A stretch of 64,000 nt of DNA from Anaerostipes sp. (GCF_018381315.1 NZ_JAGZSD010000011.1:1-64000), one strand, 5' to 3'. Positions 40,226 through 49,503 are shown, counted from the first letter of the stretch. The notes: generated by a model from the letters alone, not told the origin. Numbers and translations are program-made.

Positions 40226-42664
40226 ATGAAAGCAGTCACAAAGTTATCACAGAAAAATCTGAAGCAGAACAGAGGCCGCAGCATACTGACCGGGATTTCC
40301 ATTTTTCTTACAACAGCACTGCTGACGATCATTGGATTGAGCTGCAATGGCTTAGTAAAGGCCAACAAGGCAAACAATGCTGAGCTTTACGGTGATTTTC
40401 ATGGGGCATTTATGGGTGTCAGCCAGGAAAAAATGCAGGAGATTGCCGTTCGCGGAGAAATTGAAAAAGCAGGGGTTACAGCTAATGCAGCTACGGTAAG
40501 CCTTGGGAAGGCCAGCGGGATTTTATCTTATTATGACCAGAAGGCAAGATCCATGACAAATCTTAAAATGGTCGGATATGGAAGAGTTCCTGTAGAAGAA
40601 AATGAGATCATAGCGCAGAAGACGTTTTTTCAAAAACTGGGCCTTAAAGAGCCGAAGATAGGTGACAGCGTATCTGTTCCGTACAGAGTCGGAGGGGAAG
40701 GAAGAGTTTTAAAAAAGACATTTAAGATCACCGGGTTCCTTCCGCAGGATGAGATGAATGACCTGCGGCAGACCTATGGGGCAGTTATTTCCAAAAAGTT
40801 CTATGAGAGTGCTGTTCCTGAAAAAAAGAGAGCATATACAGTCTGTTTTAAAATGAGGAATGACCAGAAACTTACGCAGAATGAACTGGAAAAAAGTATT
40901 CAGGATTTAAGGAAGAAACTTTCTATTCCGGAGAAAAATGTTTCGCTGAATAAAATATTTATTATGTGGGATACCGATCCGGGGACAGAGACGATTGCCG
41001 TGGGAGCCTTTATGGCAGCTGTCATTATCCTGTTCAGCATCGTGGTGATCTATAATATATTTTACGTAGGTATGATACAGAAAGTGCAGGAATACGGAAA
41101 GCTGCGTGCCATCGGTATGACCAGAAAGCAGATGAAGCAGATGATCTTTCGGGAAGGTATGATTTTATCAGGCATCAGTATTCCTCTAGGGCTGGTTATC
41201 GGATTTATCGGAACGAAGCTGTTTTTCGTAAATATTGCAGGAATCGGAGGCGTCAACAAAGCAGTTGGAGAAGTGATATCAGATACTCCGCTGTTCAGTC
41301 TGCCGGTCATGGTCGGGGCTGGTGTTCTGGCTCTGCTCACGGTATATCTGTCTATGAAACGTCCCATGCAGACTGCAGCCAAAATCTCTCCTGTGGAGGC
41401 AGTGCGGTATCAGGAGAGCACAGGGAAAAAGAGACAGAAGCGGAAAGGATACCGCCAGGTAAATCTCATCAGAATCACTAAGTCAAATCTGGCGAGAAAT
41501 AGAAAGCGGACTGTGACCACGATCCTTACCATGGGGCTCAGCTGTGTTATGTTCATTGTTATTGCAAATCTGGGAGGAAATATGAATCCGGCATATGAAG
41601 CCGGAAAGAATGTGAAAAAAGGACAGTTTTATATTACACTGGATACGAAATTGGACGATAAAACTTATCCGGAAAAGAATTTGAACCGGGTGCAGCAGCA
41701 ACATCTGATGGACAAAAAAATGACAGAACAGATCCGTCAGATCGATGGAGTTACAAAAGTGGAGACTGGAAAATGGGCAGCGGTACATGCAGAGAAAAAA
41801 GGAGAAGAAGGGACCTCTGTTGTGCAGATCCTTTCGAAGAAAGACTTTGATGCTTTTGTCAAAGAGGAGCTGAAGCGGGGAAATGCAGATTATGACGATT
41901 TAAAAAAGGAAAATGGTGTGGTATATCTCTGGGATCATTTTTTCGAGGAATATGGCTACCGGATTGGTGAAAAGATCAAAATGAATGTATTGGACGGGAC
42001 AAAAAAGATCCCTGTCACTGTAACTTTATCCGGATCTGCCAATGCACATATGGATGCCTCATGGGCAATGACAGAGGAAACATTCAAAAAACTTGGTGTG
42101 AAATCCGATTTAACCAGTGAGATTTATGTAAGCTGCAGGCCTGAGAAAAAGGCTGCGGTGGAAAAGAAACTGAAAGAGCTGACGGACATGAGTGAGTTTT
42201 ACAACATACAATCCTATGATGATGCATATAAGGAGGCGCAGTTTGGCATTGGGCTGCTTCGGGATTCTCTTTATGCCCTGCTGTTTGTTATAGGGCTCAT
42301 CGGATTTATGAATATGGCAAACACTTTGATCACAAGTATTGTCACAAGGAAAAAGGAACTGGGTATTTTTCAGGCAATCGGAATGACGGCAAAACAGGTG
42401 AGAAGAATGCTTCAGATGGAAGGTCTTATCTTTACGGTGGGGACCCTGGTTATTGCGCTTACTCTTGGAAATATAGCAGGATATGTTTTGTTCCTTAAGT
42501 GTAAGGAGACAGGAATGATCGGATTAAATGACTATCATCTTCCGCTGCCGGAGATTCTTGTTATGGCAGGCATCTTATTGTTTCTGCAGATGGTCCTTTC
42601 TGCAGTGATGAGCAGAAAATTCCAGAGAGAATCTGTGGTAGAGCGGATACGCCATGATGAATAG
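40226..42664 (+). CDS. FtsX-type ABC permease
   Basis: An 812-residue permease with duplicated FtsX modules. One helix at about 20-40 is followed by an extracellular domain to about 250 and three helices (to 380). A fifth helix near 430 is followed by a second extracellular domain and three helices at the C-terminus (near 680-805). Each half has the ..RAIGMTRKQ or QAIGMTAKQ cytoplasmic coupling motif. It starts right after the ATPase stop. Two large periplasm-side domains differ from BceB (one), so the substrate class is open. Confidence 0.9.
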   Translation: MKAVTKLSQKNLKQNRGRSILTGISIFLTTALLTIIGLSCNGLVKANKANNAELYGDFHGAFMGVSQEKMQEIAVRGEIEKAGVTANAATVSLGKASGILSYYDQKARSMTNLKMVGYGRVPVEENEIIAQKTFFQKLGLKEPKIGDSVSVPYRVGGEGRVLKKTFKITGFLPQDEMNDLRQTYGAVISKKFYESAVPEKKRAYTVCFKMRNDQKLTQNELEKSIQDLRKKLSIPEKNVSLNKIFIMWDTDPGTETIAVGAFMAAVIILFSIVVIYNIFYVGMIQKVQEYGKLRAIGMTRKQMKQMIFREGMILSGISIPLGLVIGFIGTKLFFVNIAGIGGVNKAVGEVISDTPLFSLPVMVGAGVLALLTVYLSMKRPMQTAAKISPVEAVRYQESTGKKRQKRKGYRQVNLIRITKSNLARNRKRTVTTILTMGLSCVMFIVIANLGGNMNPAYEAGKNVKKGQFYITLDTKLDDKTYPEKNLNRVQQQHLMDKKMTEQIRQIDGVTKVETGKWAAVHAEKKGEEGTSVVQILSKKDFDAFVKEELKRGNADYDDLKKENGVVYLWDHFFEEYGYRIGEKIKMNVLDGTKKIPVTVTLSGSANAHMDASWAMTEETFKKLGVKSDLTSEIYVSCRPEKKAAVEKKLKELTDMSEFYNIQSYDDAYKEAQFGIGLLRDSLYALLFVIGLIGFMNMANTLITSIVTRKKELGIFQAIGMTAKQVRRMLQMEGLIFTVGTLVIALTLGNIAGYVLFLKCKETGMIGLNDYHLPLPEILVMAGILLFLQMVLSAVMSRKFQRESVVERIRHDE

Positions 42665-42700
42665 CCGCAGACTGAATATGCAGAATTAAAAAGAAGACAG

Positions 42701-42752
42701 AAAAAATCCTTCCGGAAAGCACTGCCTGAAACAGGCCCGGAAGGATTTTTTG
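42701..42752. terminator. Bidirectional terminator
   Basis: AAAAATCCTTCCGG (42702-42715) pairs with CCGGAAGGATTTTT (42737-42750), with an inner GCCTG/CAGGC helix and A/T runs on both sides. It ends the permease gene and the convergent gene at 42757. Confidence 0.9.
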
Positions 42753-42756
42753 CCGT

Positions 42757-43020
42757 CTATAAGATCAGATTTCTCAGCATTTCCAGCCGCTGCCGATCCT
42801 GGCCGGTCATAGTTTCTGACAGGGCGTCAATGATAATGCCGGTCTCTTCGTTTGAAAATGCGATTCCCTGCTCTGCAAGCCGGCTGGAAGCAGCCATAAG
42901 ATCCGGAAGAATATCTTCCATATTTTTGCCGCGGCTTTGATTTACCAGAAGTTCCATGATCTCTATTTTTTTGGGATCAATGTTTTGGACAGCGGGGTTC
43001 ATTTTCCATTGTTCATTCAT
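42757..43020 (-). CDS. Unrecognised small protein (87 aa)
   Basis: An 87-residue, soluble, probably helical protein (MELLVNQSRGKNMEDILPDL, ASSRLAEQGIAFSNEETGII). I know no family. GAGG lies eight bases before the ATG. It starts ten bases after the stop of the 164-residue gene and is surely co-transcribed with it. The end falls just before the shared terminator. No membrane segment or Cys. Confidence 0.68.
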   Translation of the reverse strand: MNEQWKMNPAVQNIDPKKIEIMELLVNQSRGKNMEDILPDLMAASSRLAEQGIAFSNEETGIIIDALSETMTGQDRQRLEMLRNLIL

Positions 43021-43030
43021 GCGGGGTACC

Positions 43031-43525
43031 TCACTTTTTTAAAATTTGATTGATTTGGTTCATCAGGTCGCTGTTGGGTGTACTGGCCGATTCCTGTTTT
43101 TCCGGTTGGGACTGGGACATAAACAGTGGCATAAGTTTCGCCATCATGTCAGAGTCAGCCGAGGAATTCCCGGCGGAAGCATTTGCATTAGGATTTGATT
43201 TCAGAAAATCCTGATAGGACTGGTACATTTTTGCCATTTTCATCATCTGGAGAAGCTGGTCAATCTGAGCAGCGGTTTCCTTCGGAGCCCGCATTCTCAT
43301 GGCAGTCAGCATCATTTCCATAGAGGCATCATTCTGATCCAAGCCGCAGGCAGAGAGAGTATCCTCATCGTCAAATTCCTCCATAATATTCTGGAGTTCA
43401 TGAAATTTGATGTAAAGAGCGGCAGATTTCTTTAGAGTGGGAGGGAGATAGGGAAGAGCATCTTCCAGCATATTGGACGAATCATCGCGGAAAAAATGCT
43501 CCCAATGGGTTTGTTTTTGATCCAT
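43031..43525 (-). CDS. Unrecognised protein with Met-rich centre and Asn/Ser linker
   Basis: A 164-residue protein. The N-terminal part is acidic and helical (HWEHFFRDDSSNMLEDALPY). The centre is Met-rich (MEMMLTAMRMRAPKE, QMMKMAKMYQSYQDFL). A low-complexity Asn/Ala/Ser/Gln linker precedes a last helix, SDLMNQINQILKK. No signal peptide. It is divergent from the 58-residue protein at 43585 with a 59-bp gap, and followed by the 87-residue gene. Function unknown. Confidence 0.68.
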   Translation of the reverse strand: MDQKQTHWEHFFRDDSSNMLEDALPYLPPTLKKSAALYIKFHELQNIMEEFDDEDTLSACGLDQNDASMEMMLTAMRMRAPKETAAQIDQLLQMMKMAKMYQSYQDFLKSNPNANASAGNSSADSDMMAKLMPLFMSQSQPEKQESASTPNSDLMNQINQILKK

Positions 43526-43584
43526 TTTGTCACAACCTTAGGTTTCATTCTCATATCCTATATTATTAGGAGGTGAAAGAAAAT

Positions 43585-43761
43585 ATGAGTGAAATCTTTG
43601 TGGAAGAAGAAAATACTGTTTATGAATTGGATGAGGAATGTCTCAGGAAGAAAGGGAAATTGAATATTTCTGAGCATGGACATGGAATGATGAAAAAACA
43701 AAGTCTGGAAGGCGGAAATATTGTGATCGTGCTTCTGGCACTTTTATGCTGTTTCAGATAA
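43585..43761 (+). CDS. Small protein with hydrophobic C-terminal tail
   Basis: A 58-residue protein. An acidic N-terminal half (MSEIFVEEENTVYELDEECL) precedes a Gly/His/Lys stretch (SEHGHGMMKKQS) and a C-terminal hydrophobic tail, IVIVLLALLCCFR, that could be a membrane anchor. AGGAGG lies before the ATG, with longer spacing than usual; an in-frame GTG at 43573 overlaps that site. It has its own strong terminator, which supports it being a real gene. Divergent partner of the unknown pair at 42757-43525. Confidence 0.65.
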   Translation: MSEIFVEEENTVYELDEECLRKKGKLNISEHGHGMMKKQSLEGGNIVIVLLALLCCFR

Positions 43762-43770
43762 ATATAGATT

Positions 43771-43803
43771 TTGCCCGGAAGTGAACTCCCGGGCAGTTTT
43801 TTA
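43771..43803 (+). terminator. Terminator of the 58-residue gene
   Basis: TGCCCGG (43772-43778) pairs with CCGGGCA (43789-43795), followed by GTTTTTTATTT. Confidence 0.88.
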
Positions 43804-43825
43804 TTTCATAGGAATGTGTGTCCCA

Positions 43826-43862
43826 TAAAATAAAAAACGCACCGCGAGGATCGCACTGCGGC
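43826..43862 (-). terminator. Possible terminator of VOC gene (minus strand)
   Basis: On the minus strand CCGC and GCGG frame a hairpin that is followed by GTTTTTTATTTT. It begins 14 bases after the stop of the VOC gene. Confidence 0.5.
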
Positions 43863-43875
43863 TCTCCCGGTTTAT

Positions 43876-44283
43876 TTAAACAGAACTGGCATCGTTAAGC
43901 TCAAACAAATTTCCTTCAGGGTCTCTAAAGTAAGTGCAGCGCATACCCCAGTCTTCAATATACTGGGGTTCACCAAGAAATGTTACGCCTGCTTCTTTCA
44001 GGCGCAGATAGTCCCCGTCCAGGTCATGGGTAGGAATAACTGCCGCAATGGTATCCGGCTGTGTTTCGGCGTTCGGCTGTTCATACCCCTGAAACATGGA
44101 CATATTCTCTCCTGCAAAAATTGCAAAACAAGGCGGCATACCTCTGCTTACAGCAAAGGATGTGTAGGGTCCGTTTCGGTCACCCCAAACTGCAGTTAAA
44201 CCAATTTTCTCTGTGTAGAAATCAAAGCATTCTCCATAATTTTTCCGTACAAGGATTCGTATTGTTGTTTCATTAAATTTCAT
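43876..44283 (-). CDS. VOC family protein (second)
   Basis: A 135-residue VOC protein (TTIRILVRKNYGECFDFYTE at the start; CTYFRDPEGNLFELND at the end). The first metal-ligand position is Arg/Leu, not His, so it may be a non-catalytic or antibiotic-binding VOC protein, such as bleomycin-resistance-like. AAGGAAG precedes the ATG. It lies downstream of an AraC gene on the same strand, 48 bp apart, and may be controlled by it. Confidence 0.8.
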   Translation of the reverse strand: MKFNETTIRILVRKNYGECFDFYTEKIGLTAVWGDRNGPYTSFAVSRGMPPCFAIFAGENMSMFQGYEQPNAETQPDTIAAVIPTHDLDGDYLRLKEAGVTFLGEPQYIEDWGMRCTYFRDPEGNLFELNDASSV

Positions 44284-44331
44284 CGCAGTACTTCCTTTCT
44301 TTCTGTTTTATTTTACAGGAATATTATAGAA

Positions 44332-45180
44332 CTAGAATTTTGCTATTTCACTGTAATAATCGGACATATGAATTTTATATTCCTGGGGTGTTACACCACA
44401 TATAATTTTAAAGTCTTTTACAAAATGAGAGACATCATAATATCCAAGTTTTTCACTGATCGAATCCAAAGTGCCTGTCCCTTTATTCAGCAGCTGAATG
44501 GATTTGTTGATTCTCACTAATCTGGAGAAGGATTTTATACTCATACCCAGATAGAGATTAAACAGCCGGTTAAGATGCCTTGAACAATAAAAAGAGCTTT
44601 TTGAGATCTCAGCAGTTGTTATAATGCCTGCTGTTTTGATAATGGATTTTACTGCAAGTGCAAGCTCTTTAGGGTATGGGAATTCAATATTTAACATCAG
44701 TTCTTTTTCCATTTCAAACAATAACTCATCAATCGACAAAGAAGACACAATGATATTCCGTACTGCGGCGTCCAATGAAGGATGAGTAAATGAAAACGGC
44801 ACGATCTTATCAGTCAGATCCTTTTGATTTATTTTGGAAAACGGAGAGAAACCTGCGGGCTGAAATTCAATAATAACAATCATATCACATTTGTTTGCGA
44901 TATCACCGACTTTGACTGGTTTTGTAGCTGGTCCAAACAAAAAACTATGCAATTCCCTGCGGTAATGAAACAATACAAGCGTAACGCTGCCGTGAGGCAT
45001 AATTGTATAATCATCTGAAATTGTTGATTTATCAGGAAAAGTGACTGTGAAATTGGAGATGACCTCTCTGAGCTGTTCACAGGGCAGCAAATAAACATAG
45101 CTTTCAGCCTGCAGCAGAATCTTTCTGTTTTCAGATATGTACTTTAAACTGCTTTTATTTATCATGATCTTTTCATCCAT
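44332..45180 (-). CDS. AraC family regulator
   Basis: A 282-residue regulator with a C-terminal AraC HTH pair (SSFYCSRHLNRLFNLYLGMS, LGYYDVSHFVKDFKIICGV). The N-terminal sensor (SYVYLLPCEQLREVISNFTV, HGSVTLVLFHY) resembles DUF6597-type cupin-like domains found in such regulators. AT-rich coding. Likely targets are the VOC gene or its own operon; the ligand is unknown. Confidence 0.85.
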   Translation of the reverse strand: MDEKIMINKSSLKYISENRKILLQAESYVYLLPCEQLREVISNFTVTFPDKSTISDDYTIMPHGSVTLVLFHYRRELHSFLFGPATKPVKVGDIANKCDMIVIIEFQPAGFSPFSKINQKDLTDKIVPFSFTHPSLDAAVRNIIVSSLSIDELLFEMEKELMLNIEFPYPKELALAVKSIIKTAGIITTAEISKSSFYCSRHLNRLFNLYLGMSIKSFSRLVRINKSIQLLNKGTGTLDSISEKLGYYDVSHFVKDFKIICGVTPQEYKIHMSDYYSEIAKF

Positions 45181-45285
45181 TTTTAGTTCAGGTGATGTGG
45201 TTTATATATACATGATACCTGTAATTTAAGAACTTTGAAAGAAGTTTTGCTGATTGCTGCTTTTATTTGATCATGGATGAAAGAA

Positions 45286-45316
45286 AGAGGACAGCAGGTA
45301 ATTTACCTGCTGCCCT
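45286..45316 (-). terminator. Hairpin after Gly/Cys-rich gene
   Basis: CAGCAGGTA and its complement form a 9-bp stem with a three-base loop (45291-45311), 27 bases downstream of the minus-strand stop. Only short T stretches follow. Confidence 0.55.
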
Positions 45317-45338
45317 CCGTTTATCAGAACATATCAGA

Positions 45339-45572
45339 TTAGCATCCGCAACCGCAGCCGCTTCCGCTTCCGCCGCCGAAGCCGCCTCCGCAGCAGCACA
45401 GTAAGATGATGATCCAAAGGATAGAGTCACAGCCACATCCGCAGCCGTCCCCTCCTCCAAATCCACCGTCTCCTCCGCAGCAGCATAATAAGAGAATAAG
45501 AAGAAGACAGTTGTTTCCTCCGAATCCTGAATTGCATGATGTTCCGCAACCTGTAGCAGCTAAATCACTCAT
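45339..45572 (-). CDS. Gly/Cys-rich small protein ('high-cysteine chorion-like' type)
   Basis: A 77-residue protein with two similar halves. Each has a hydrophobic core ending in Cys (CLLLILLLCCCGG and LWIIILLCCCGGG) followed by a Gly/Cys block (GDGCGCGCDS, and GSGCGCGC at the end). Proteins of this kind are frequent in Lachnospiraceae and carry odd automatic names of insect-chorion type. Function unknown; possibly membrane-embedded or a metal or disulfide mesh. AAGGAGG lies six bases before the ATG at 45572. It is divergent from the subtilase gene. Confidence 0.78.
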   Translation of the reverse strand: MSDLAATGCGTSCNSGFGGNNCLLLILLLCCCGGDGGFGGGDGCGCGCDSILWIIILLCCCGGGFGGGSGSGCGCGC

Positions 45573-45817
45573 GTTATTTCCTCCTTGATTATATTTACAG
45601 TTTATATTATTCGGTCTGACCCAATGTGTGATGAAAAATGAAAAACTTTTTTCTAAAGCAATTTTCATAAAGTTTTCCTGAATTTAAAAAACACTTTGCC
45701 GGACGGAACTTTTGGGGAAAAGCGGGATTTATTGAATTGTAAACCATTTGTAACAAATAGGAGAATGGGGTGTGATATACTAAAAAAATGAGAGATCAAC
45801 AGACGAAAGGAGAGAGC

Positions 45818-48800
45818 ATGAGATATTTTAAAAGATGGGCTGTATGGTTTATGTCCCTGGCACTTTTATCTTCAGCAGCCCCGGTTACGGCAAAGGCGGA
45901 TTCCGATAAAGATCAGGTGACAGAGATCAAGAAGCAGCTTTCCAAAAGGAAGAAAACAGGATATGCGGAGGGGGAAGCGCTGGTTTTGTACCGGACAACC
46001 GTGTCAGGACAGAAGAACAGATCTGTCCCGTTTTCTTCCGGGATCAAAGTGAAGAAGGTATGGAATTTTCCTGCTGATATAAAAGGGAAGACGAGAACCA
46101 GGTCACAGGATTCTGTAGTTTCCATCGCCAGGGTAAGTTCCGGCAAGAGTACGGATGAACTGGTCAGGCAGTTAAAAAAGGATCCGCAGGTGATAGCAGC
46201 ACAGCCCAATTATAAGATCAGGCTGTTGGGCGGCAGCGATCCCTATTTTGACTTCCAGTGGGCAAATAAAAACCAGGGACAGAACGGCGGCAGTGCCGGG
46301 AAGGATGCCGGATATGAGCAGTTTTATGAAAAGACGTCCGGAACTAAAGGCAAAGAGACAGTTGTCGCAGTGGTCGATACAGGGATTGATCTTGAACATG
46401 AAGATTTGAAGAACCGGCTGTGGACAAACAAATCTGATGTGATAGCCGGCAAGCACGGATATGATTTTGCCAATAGCGATGCAGACCCTTCCGATGATTA
46501 CGGACACGGGACTCACTGTGCAGGCATCATTGCAGCTCAGGCCGGAAACGGCAAAGGTGTTGCCGGGATCAGCCAAAGCAGTGATATTAAGCTGATGGCG
46601 CTGAAAGTGTTTGATGAAGACGGCGGCGGTGAAGTTTCTAATATTGTCGATGCTTACTATTATATTTATAAACAGCAGTTGGAAGGCGTCAATGTGGCGG
46701 CGGTCAACAACTCATGGGGAGCGGATGAGGCCGAGGAACAGGAACTGATGAAATACCTGGTCGACCTGGTTGGAAAAAAAGGAGCGGTGACTGTCTGCGC
46801 CGCAGGGAATGAGGGCGAAGATAATGAAAGAACGACAGTTATTCCGGCCGGCATTGACAGTGATTATGTGATTTCGGTTGCAGCAACGAACGAAAACGAC
46901 GGCTTGGCTTTCTATTCTAATTATGGAAAAGAGTCTGTACATATGGCGGCGCCGGGAAATCAAATTCTTTCCACAGTTTCTGATGACTGTTTTAATCCGA
47001 CTATTTACAACAGTAAAGAGAAAAACGCAAATTGTCAGTTTATGAAAGACTTTAATGACGGAGATGTTTCAGATATAAAAACAGAAGAGGCAGGAAGCAC
47101 CGGAAAGGGGACTGTAACGGTTTCGGCGGACAGTACTTATTTCGGAAAGGAATCCTCCGGAAAGTCAGCAAAGATCTCTGTGAAGGGTGCAAAAGCCGGA
47201 GAGATTTATACGGTATTTATACCATATGACAGTACCAAGGGAAGTACGGATTCTCACCTGAGTACTATGCTGAAGGCTGTCAGCAGTTCTGCCGTGGAAG
47301 ACGGGGCAGGACTTGTCATGGCAAAGGATTACAAATTGGACGAAGACGGGCAGATTGTTGATCCGCTGACTTTGGAAGAGGCTGCTGCGAATATGATACT
47401 AGGAAATATCCCTGTGATGGGAGTCAACGGAGAGATGGATGCATGGGAGCATCTTACTTATCCGTCCCGGAGTATAACCAAAAATGAAAAACGTGCAGTG
47501 GGGATTTCATTGGTTGCTTTAGACGATCAGGATTTTACCCTCTATCTGGATGACACTGCAGTCAGCAAGGCGGGAGTATCCAGCCAGAGTTTCGAAAAAT
47601 ATGATTTTTACAGCGGGACATCTATGGCGGCGCCTCTGGTGAGCGGTGCGGTGGCCAATACCTCTTGGTATTATGGAAAGAAGGATGCCCTTGCAAACAG
47701 GGAAGCAGTCCTTGGAATGACAAGAACAGTCAAGAATCTGCCTGTGATTACCAAGGGTGTTTTGGACGGAAGAAAGCTTGCTGACCAGAATCCGATCCTC
47801 ATCAGGGCAGTGGTCTCCGGAGGAAAAGTTGTTCTTTCAGGGAAAGGATTCGGAGCCGGCAGCGGAACTGTAAAAGTAAATGGAAAGACAGAAAAGACAG
47901 CCTCCTGGAGTGATTCAAAGATTGTGCTGGAAAACAGACAGCTTGTAAACCGGGTTGGTGAAGTTGAGATACGGACAAAGAGCGGAAAGACAGTCACCGG
48001 ATCCTTCTATTTTGTAAAAGGGAAAAGCGGGCCGAAGAAGGTTTTTTCAACAGAGGACATTACAAATGGCGGAGATGTAGTCTCTGACGGCAGAAAGCTG
48101 TATTATCTGGACCGGGATCTGAATCTTTATGTAATGGATGAAGAAGAACAGGAGTTTTCAAGGGTATCTGCTATGTCCAGGGAAAAAGCGTTTGCCGGCA
48201 TAAAAAAGGGAGAACTTGACCGGGCTGATTTAGACCTGGATTCTGTGCCGGTTTACTGTGACAAGGCTGTCTACGCCATTGCCGAGGCAGATCTGGGTTA
48301 TGAGATAAAACGGTCCCTTGTGTGCTATTCCTTCCAGACAAAGTCATGGTCGAGAATAGACTCTTATCTGTCAAAGACAGGCGGAGCTAAACTCCAGGGA
48401 TCAGCTCTGGCAGCTTACAACGGAAAGATTTATGTGATCGGAGGCAGGAATAAAAAGACCGGTTCTTTAGAAAAGAATGTCTTCTGCTATGACACAGGGA
48501 AAAAACAATGGTCCAAAGCCGCAGCACTTCCGGAGGGGAGATATCAGAGTGCGGCTGTGCAGTCAGGAAACCAGATGATTCTTACGCTGGGCAGCAGCGG
48601 AAAGAAAGGGGAGATCCCCAAGAATCTGGTTTACAGTGACAAAAATAAGCGCTGGGTGAAGAAATCGGCATCTCTTACGCCGAGAAATAAGGACAGAGAA
48701 CTGTATACAGCCAGTGTAGGCGTGTGCAGAGACGGCATTGCCTATGTGGGTCTGGACACTGACAGCTTCGGGAATGTATTCTGGTATTCAGTTTCCAAAG

Positions 48801-49486
48801 ACCGGTATGAGGCTATGAATTATCAGGCATCTTTTGACGAAGAGATGACAGGCACCACGGTTGGTTCACGGTTCCTTCTCATGCCTGTCTCAGTTCAGGA
48901 TGATTTTGATTATAAGAACTTAAGAAAAAAGAAAACGACGGTCCGGTCAAAAGCACAGAGTGATGAAGATGATGAGGATTACGATGACAGCAGTACAGTG
49001 TATTCTTATCCTGTAACGTCCGGGCTTGTGACCGTTAAAGCGAAAACAAAGCATGGAACGATTTCAGGAAAAGGAAACTATCTGCCGGGCCAGAAGGTGA
49101 CTGTAAAGCCGAAAGCTGCAAAGTATTATTGTTTTAAACCTTCTACCTTGAAAGCCGGCGGGAAAAAGGTGAAAGGAACCAGCTATTCTTTCCGTATCAC
49201 GGGAAATGTATCAGTATCCGCAGTGTTTAAGAAGACTGTGGTCAAACTTAATAAGAAGAAATTGACGCTTTCGGCCGGAAGGAAGTACCGTCTCAAAGCA
49301 AAAGTAAAGACGGCAGGAAAGAAAAAGTCTGTTACATGGAAATCAAGCAGGAGTAAATATGCAACGGTTTCTAAAAAGGGCGTTGTCAGGGCAAAGAAGG
49401 CAGGAAGAGGAAAGACGGTTACGATCTATGCCAGGGCGAAAGACGGTTCGAAGTCTTATGCCAAGGTTAAAATAAGAATCCGGTAG
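45818..49486 (+). CDS. Large secreted subtilisin-like (S8) protease with kelch and Ig-like modules
   Basis: A 1222-residue exported protease. The signal peptide is residues 1-28 (cleavage after AKA). A pro-region leads to the catalytic domain: Asp187 in VVDTGID, His230 in GHGTHCAG, oxyanion Asn331 in AAGNEG, and Ser602 in GTSMAAPLVSG. About 270 residues separate Asn and Ser, four times the usual distance, so a large insertion with a jelly-roll-like part sits inside the domain. After it come an IPT/kelch propeller-like region (IYVIGGRNKKTG), an InlB-type repeat (TVKAKTKHGTISG) and a Lys-rich BIG2-type domain. No LPXTG. AAAGGAGAG precedes the ATG. Confidence 0.9.
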   Translation: MRYFKRWAVWFMSLALLSSAAPVTAKADSDKDQVTEIKKQLSKRKKTGYAEGEALVLYRTTVSGQKNRSVPFSSGIKVKKVWNFPADIKGKTRTRSQDSVVSIARVSSGKSTDELVRQLKKDPQVIAAQPNYKIRLLGGSDPYFDFQWANKNQGQNGGSAGKDAGYEQFYEKTSGTKGKETVVAVVDTGIDLEHEDLKNRLWTNKSDVIAGKHGYDFANSDADPSDDYGHGTHCAGIIAAQAGNGKGVAGISQSSDIKLMALKVFDEDGGGEVSNIVDAYYYIYKQQLEGVNVAAVNNSWGADEAEEQELMKYLVDLVGKKGAVTVCAAGNEGEDNERTTVIPAGIDSDYVISVAATNENDGLAFYSNYGKESVHMAAPGNQILSTVSDDCFNPTIYNSKEKNANCQFMKDFNDGDVSDIKTEEAGSTGKGTVTVSADSTYFGKESSGKSAKISVKGAKAGEIYTVFIPYDSTKGSTDSHLSTMLKAVSSSAVEDGAGLVMAKDYKLDEDGQIVDPLTLEEAAANMILGNIPVMGVNGEMDAWEHLTYPSRSITKNEKRAVGISLVALDDQDFTLYLDDTAVSKAGVSSQSFEKYDFYSGTSMAAPLVSGAVANTSWYYGKKDALANREAVLGMTRTVKNLPVITKGVLDGRKLADQNPILIRAVVSGGKVVLSGKGFGAGSGTVKVNGKTEKTASWSDSKIVLENRQLVNRVGEVEIRTKSGKTVTGSFYFVKGKSGPKKVFSTEDITNGGDVVSDGRKLYYLDRDLNLYVMDEEEQEFSRVSAMSREKAFAGIKKGELDRADLDLDSVPVYCDKAVYAIAEADLGYEIKRSLVCYSFQTKSWSRIDSYLSKTGGAKLQGSALAAYNGKIYVIGGRNKKTGSLEKNVFCYDTGKKQWSKAAALPEGRYQSAAVQSGNQMILTLGSSGKKGEIPKNLVYSDKNKRWVKKSASLTPRNKDRELYTASVGVCRDGIAYVGLDTDSFGNVFWYSVSKDRYEAMNYQASFDEEMTGTTVGSRFLLMPVSVQDDFDYKNLRKKKTTVRSKAQSDEDDEDYDDSSTVYSYPVTSGLVTVKAKTKHGTISGKGNYLPGQKVTVKPKAAKYYCFKPSTLKAGGKKVKGTSYSFRITGNVSVSAVFKKTVVKLNKKKLTLSAGRKYRLKAKVKTAGKKKSVTWKSSRSKYATVSKKGVVRAKKAGRGKTVTIYARAKDGSKSYAKVKIRIR

Positions 49487-49503
49487 CCGGACAGGAAAAA
49501 ATG

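Noticed and set aside
44824..45588. Plus-strand frames over the AraC and Gly/Cys genes, such as a Pro-rich frame at 45406-45588
   Set aside because: They are shadows of the minus-strand genes; the Pro-rich one is just the complement of Gly codons.
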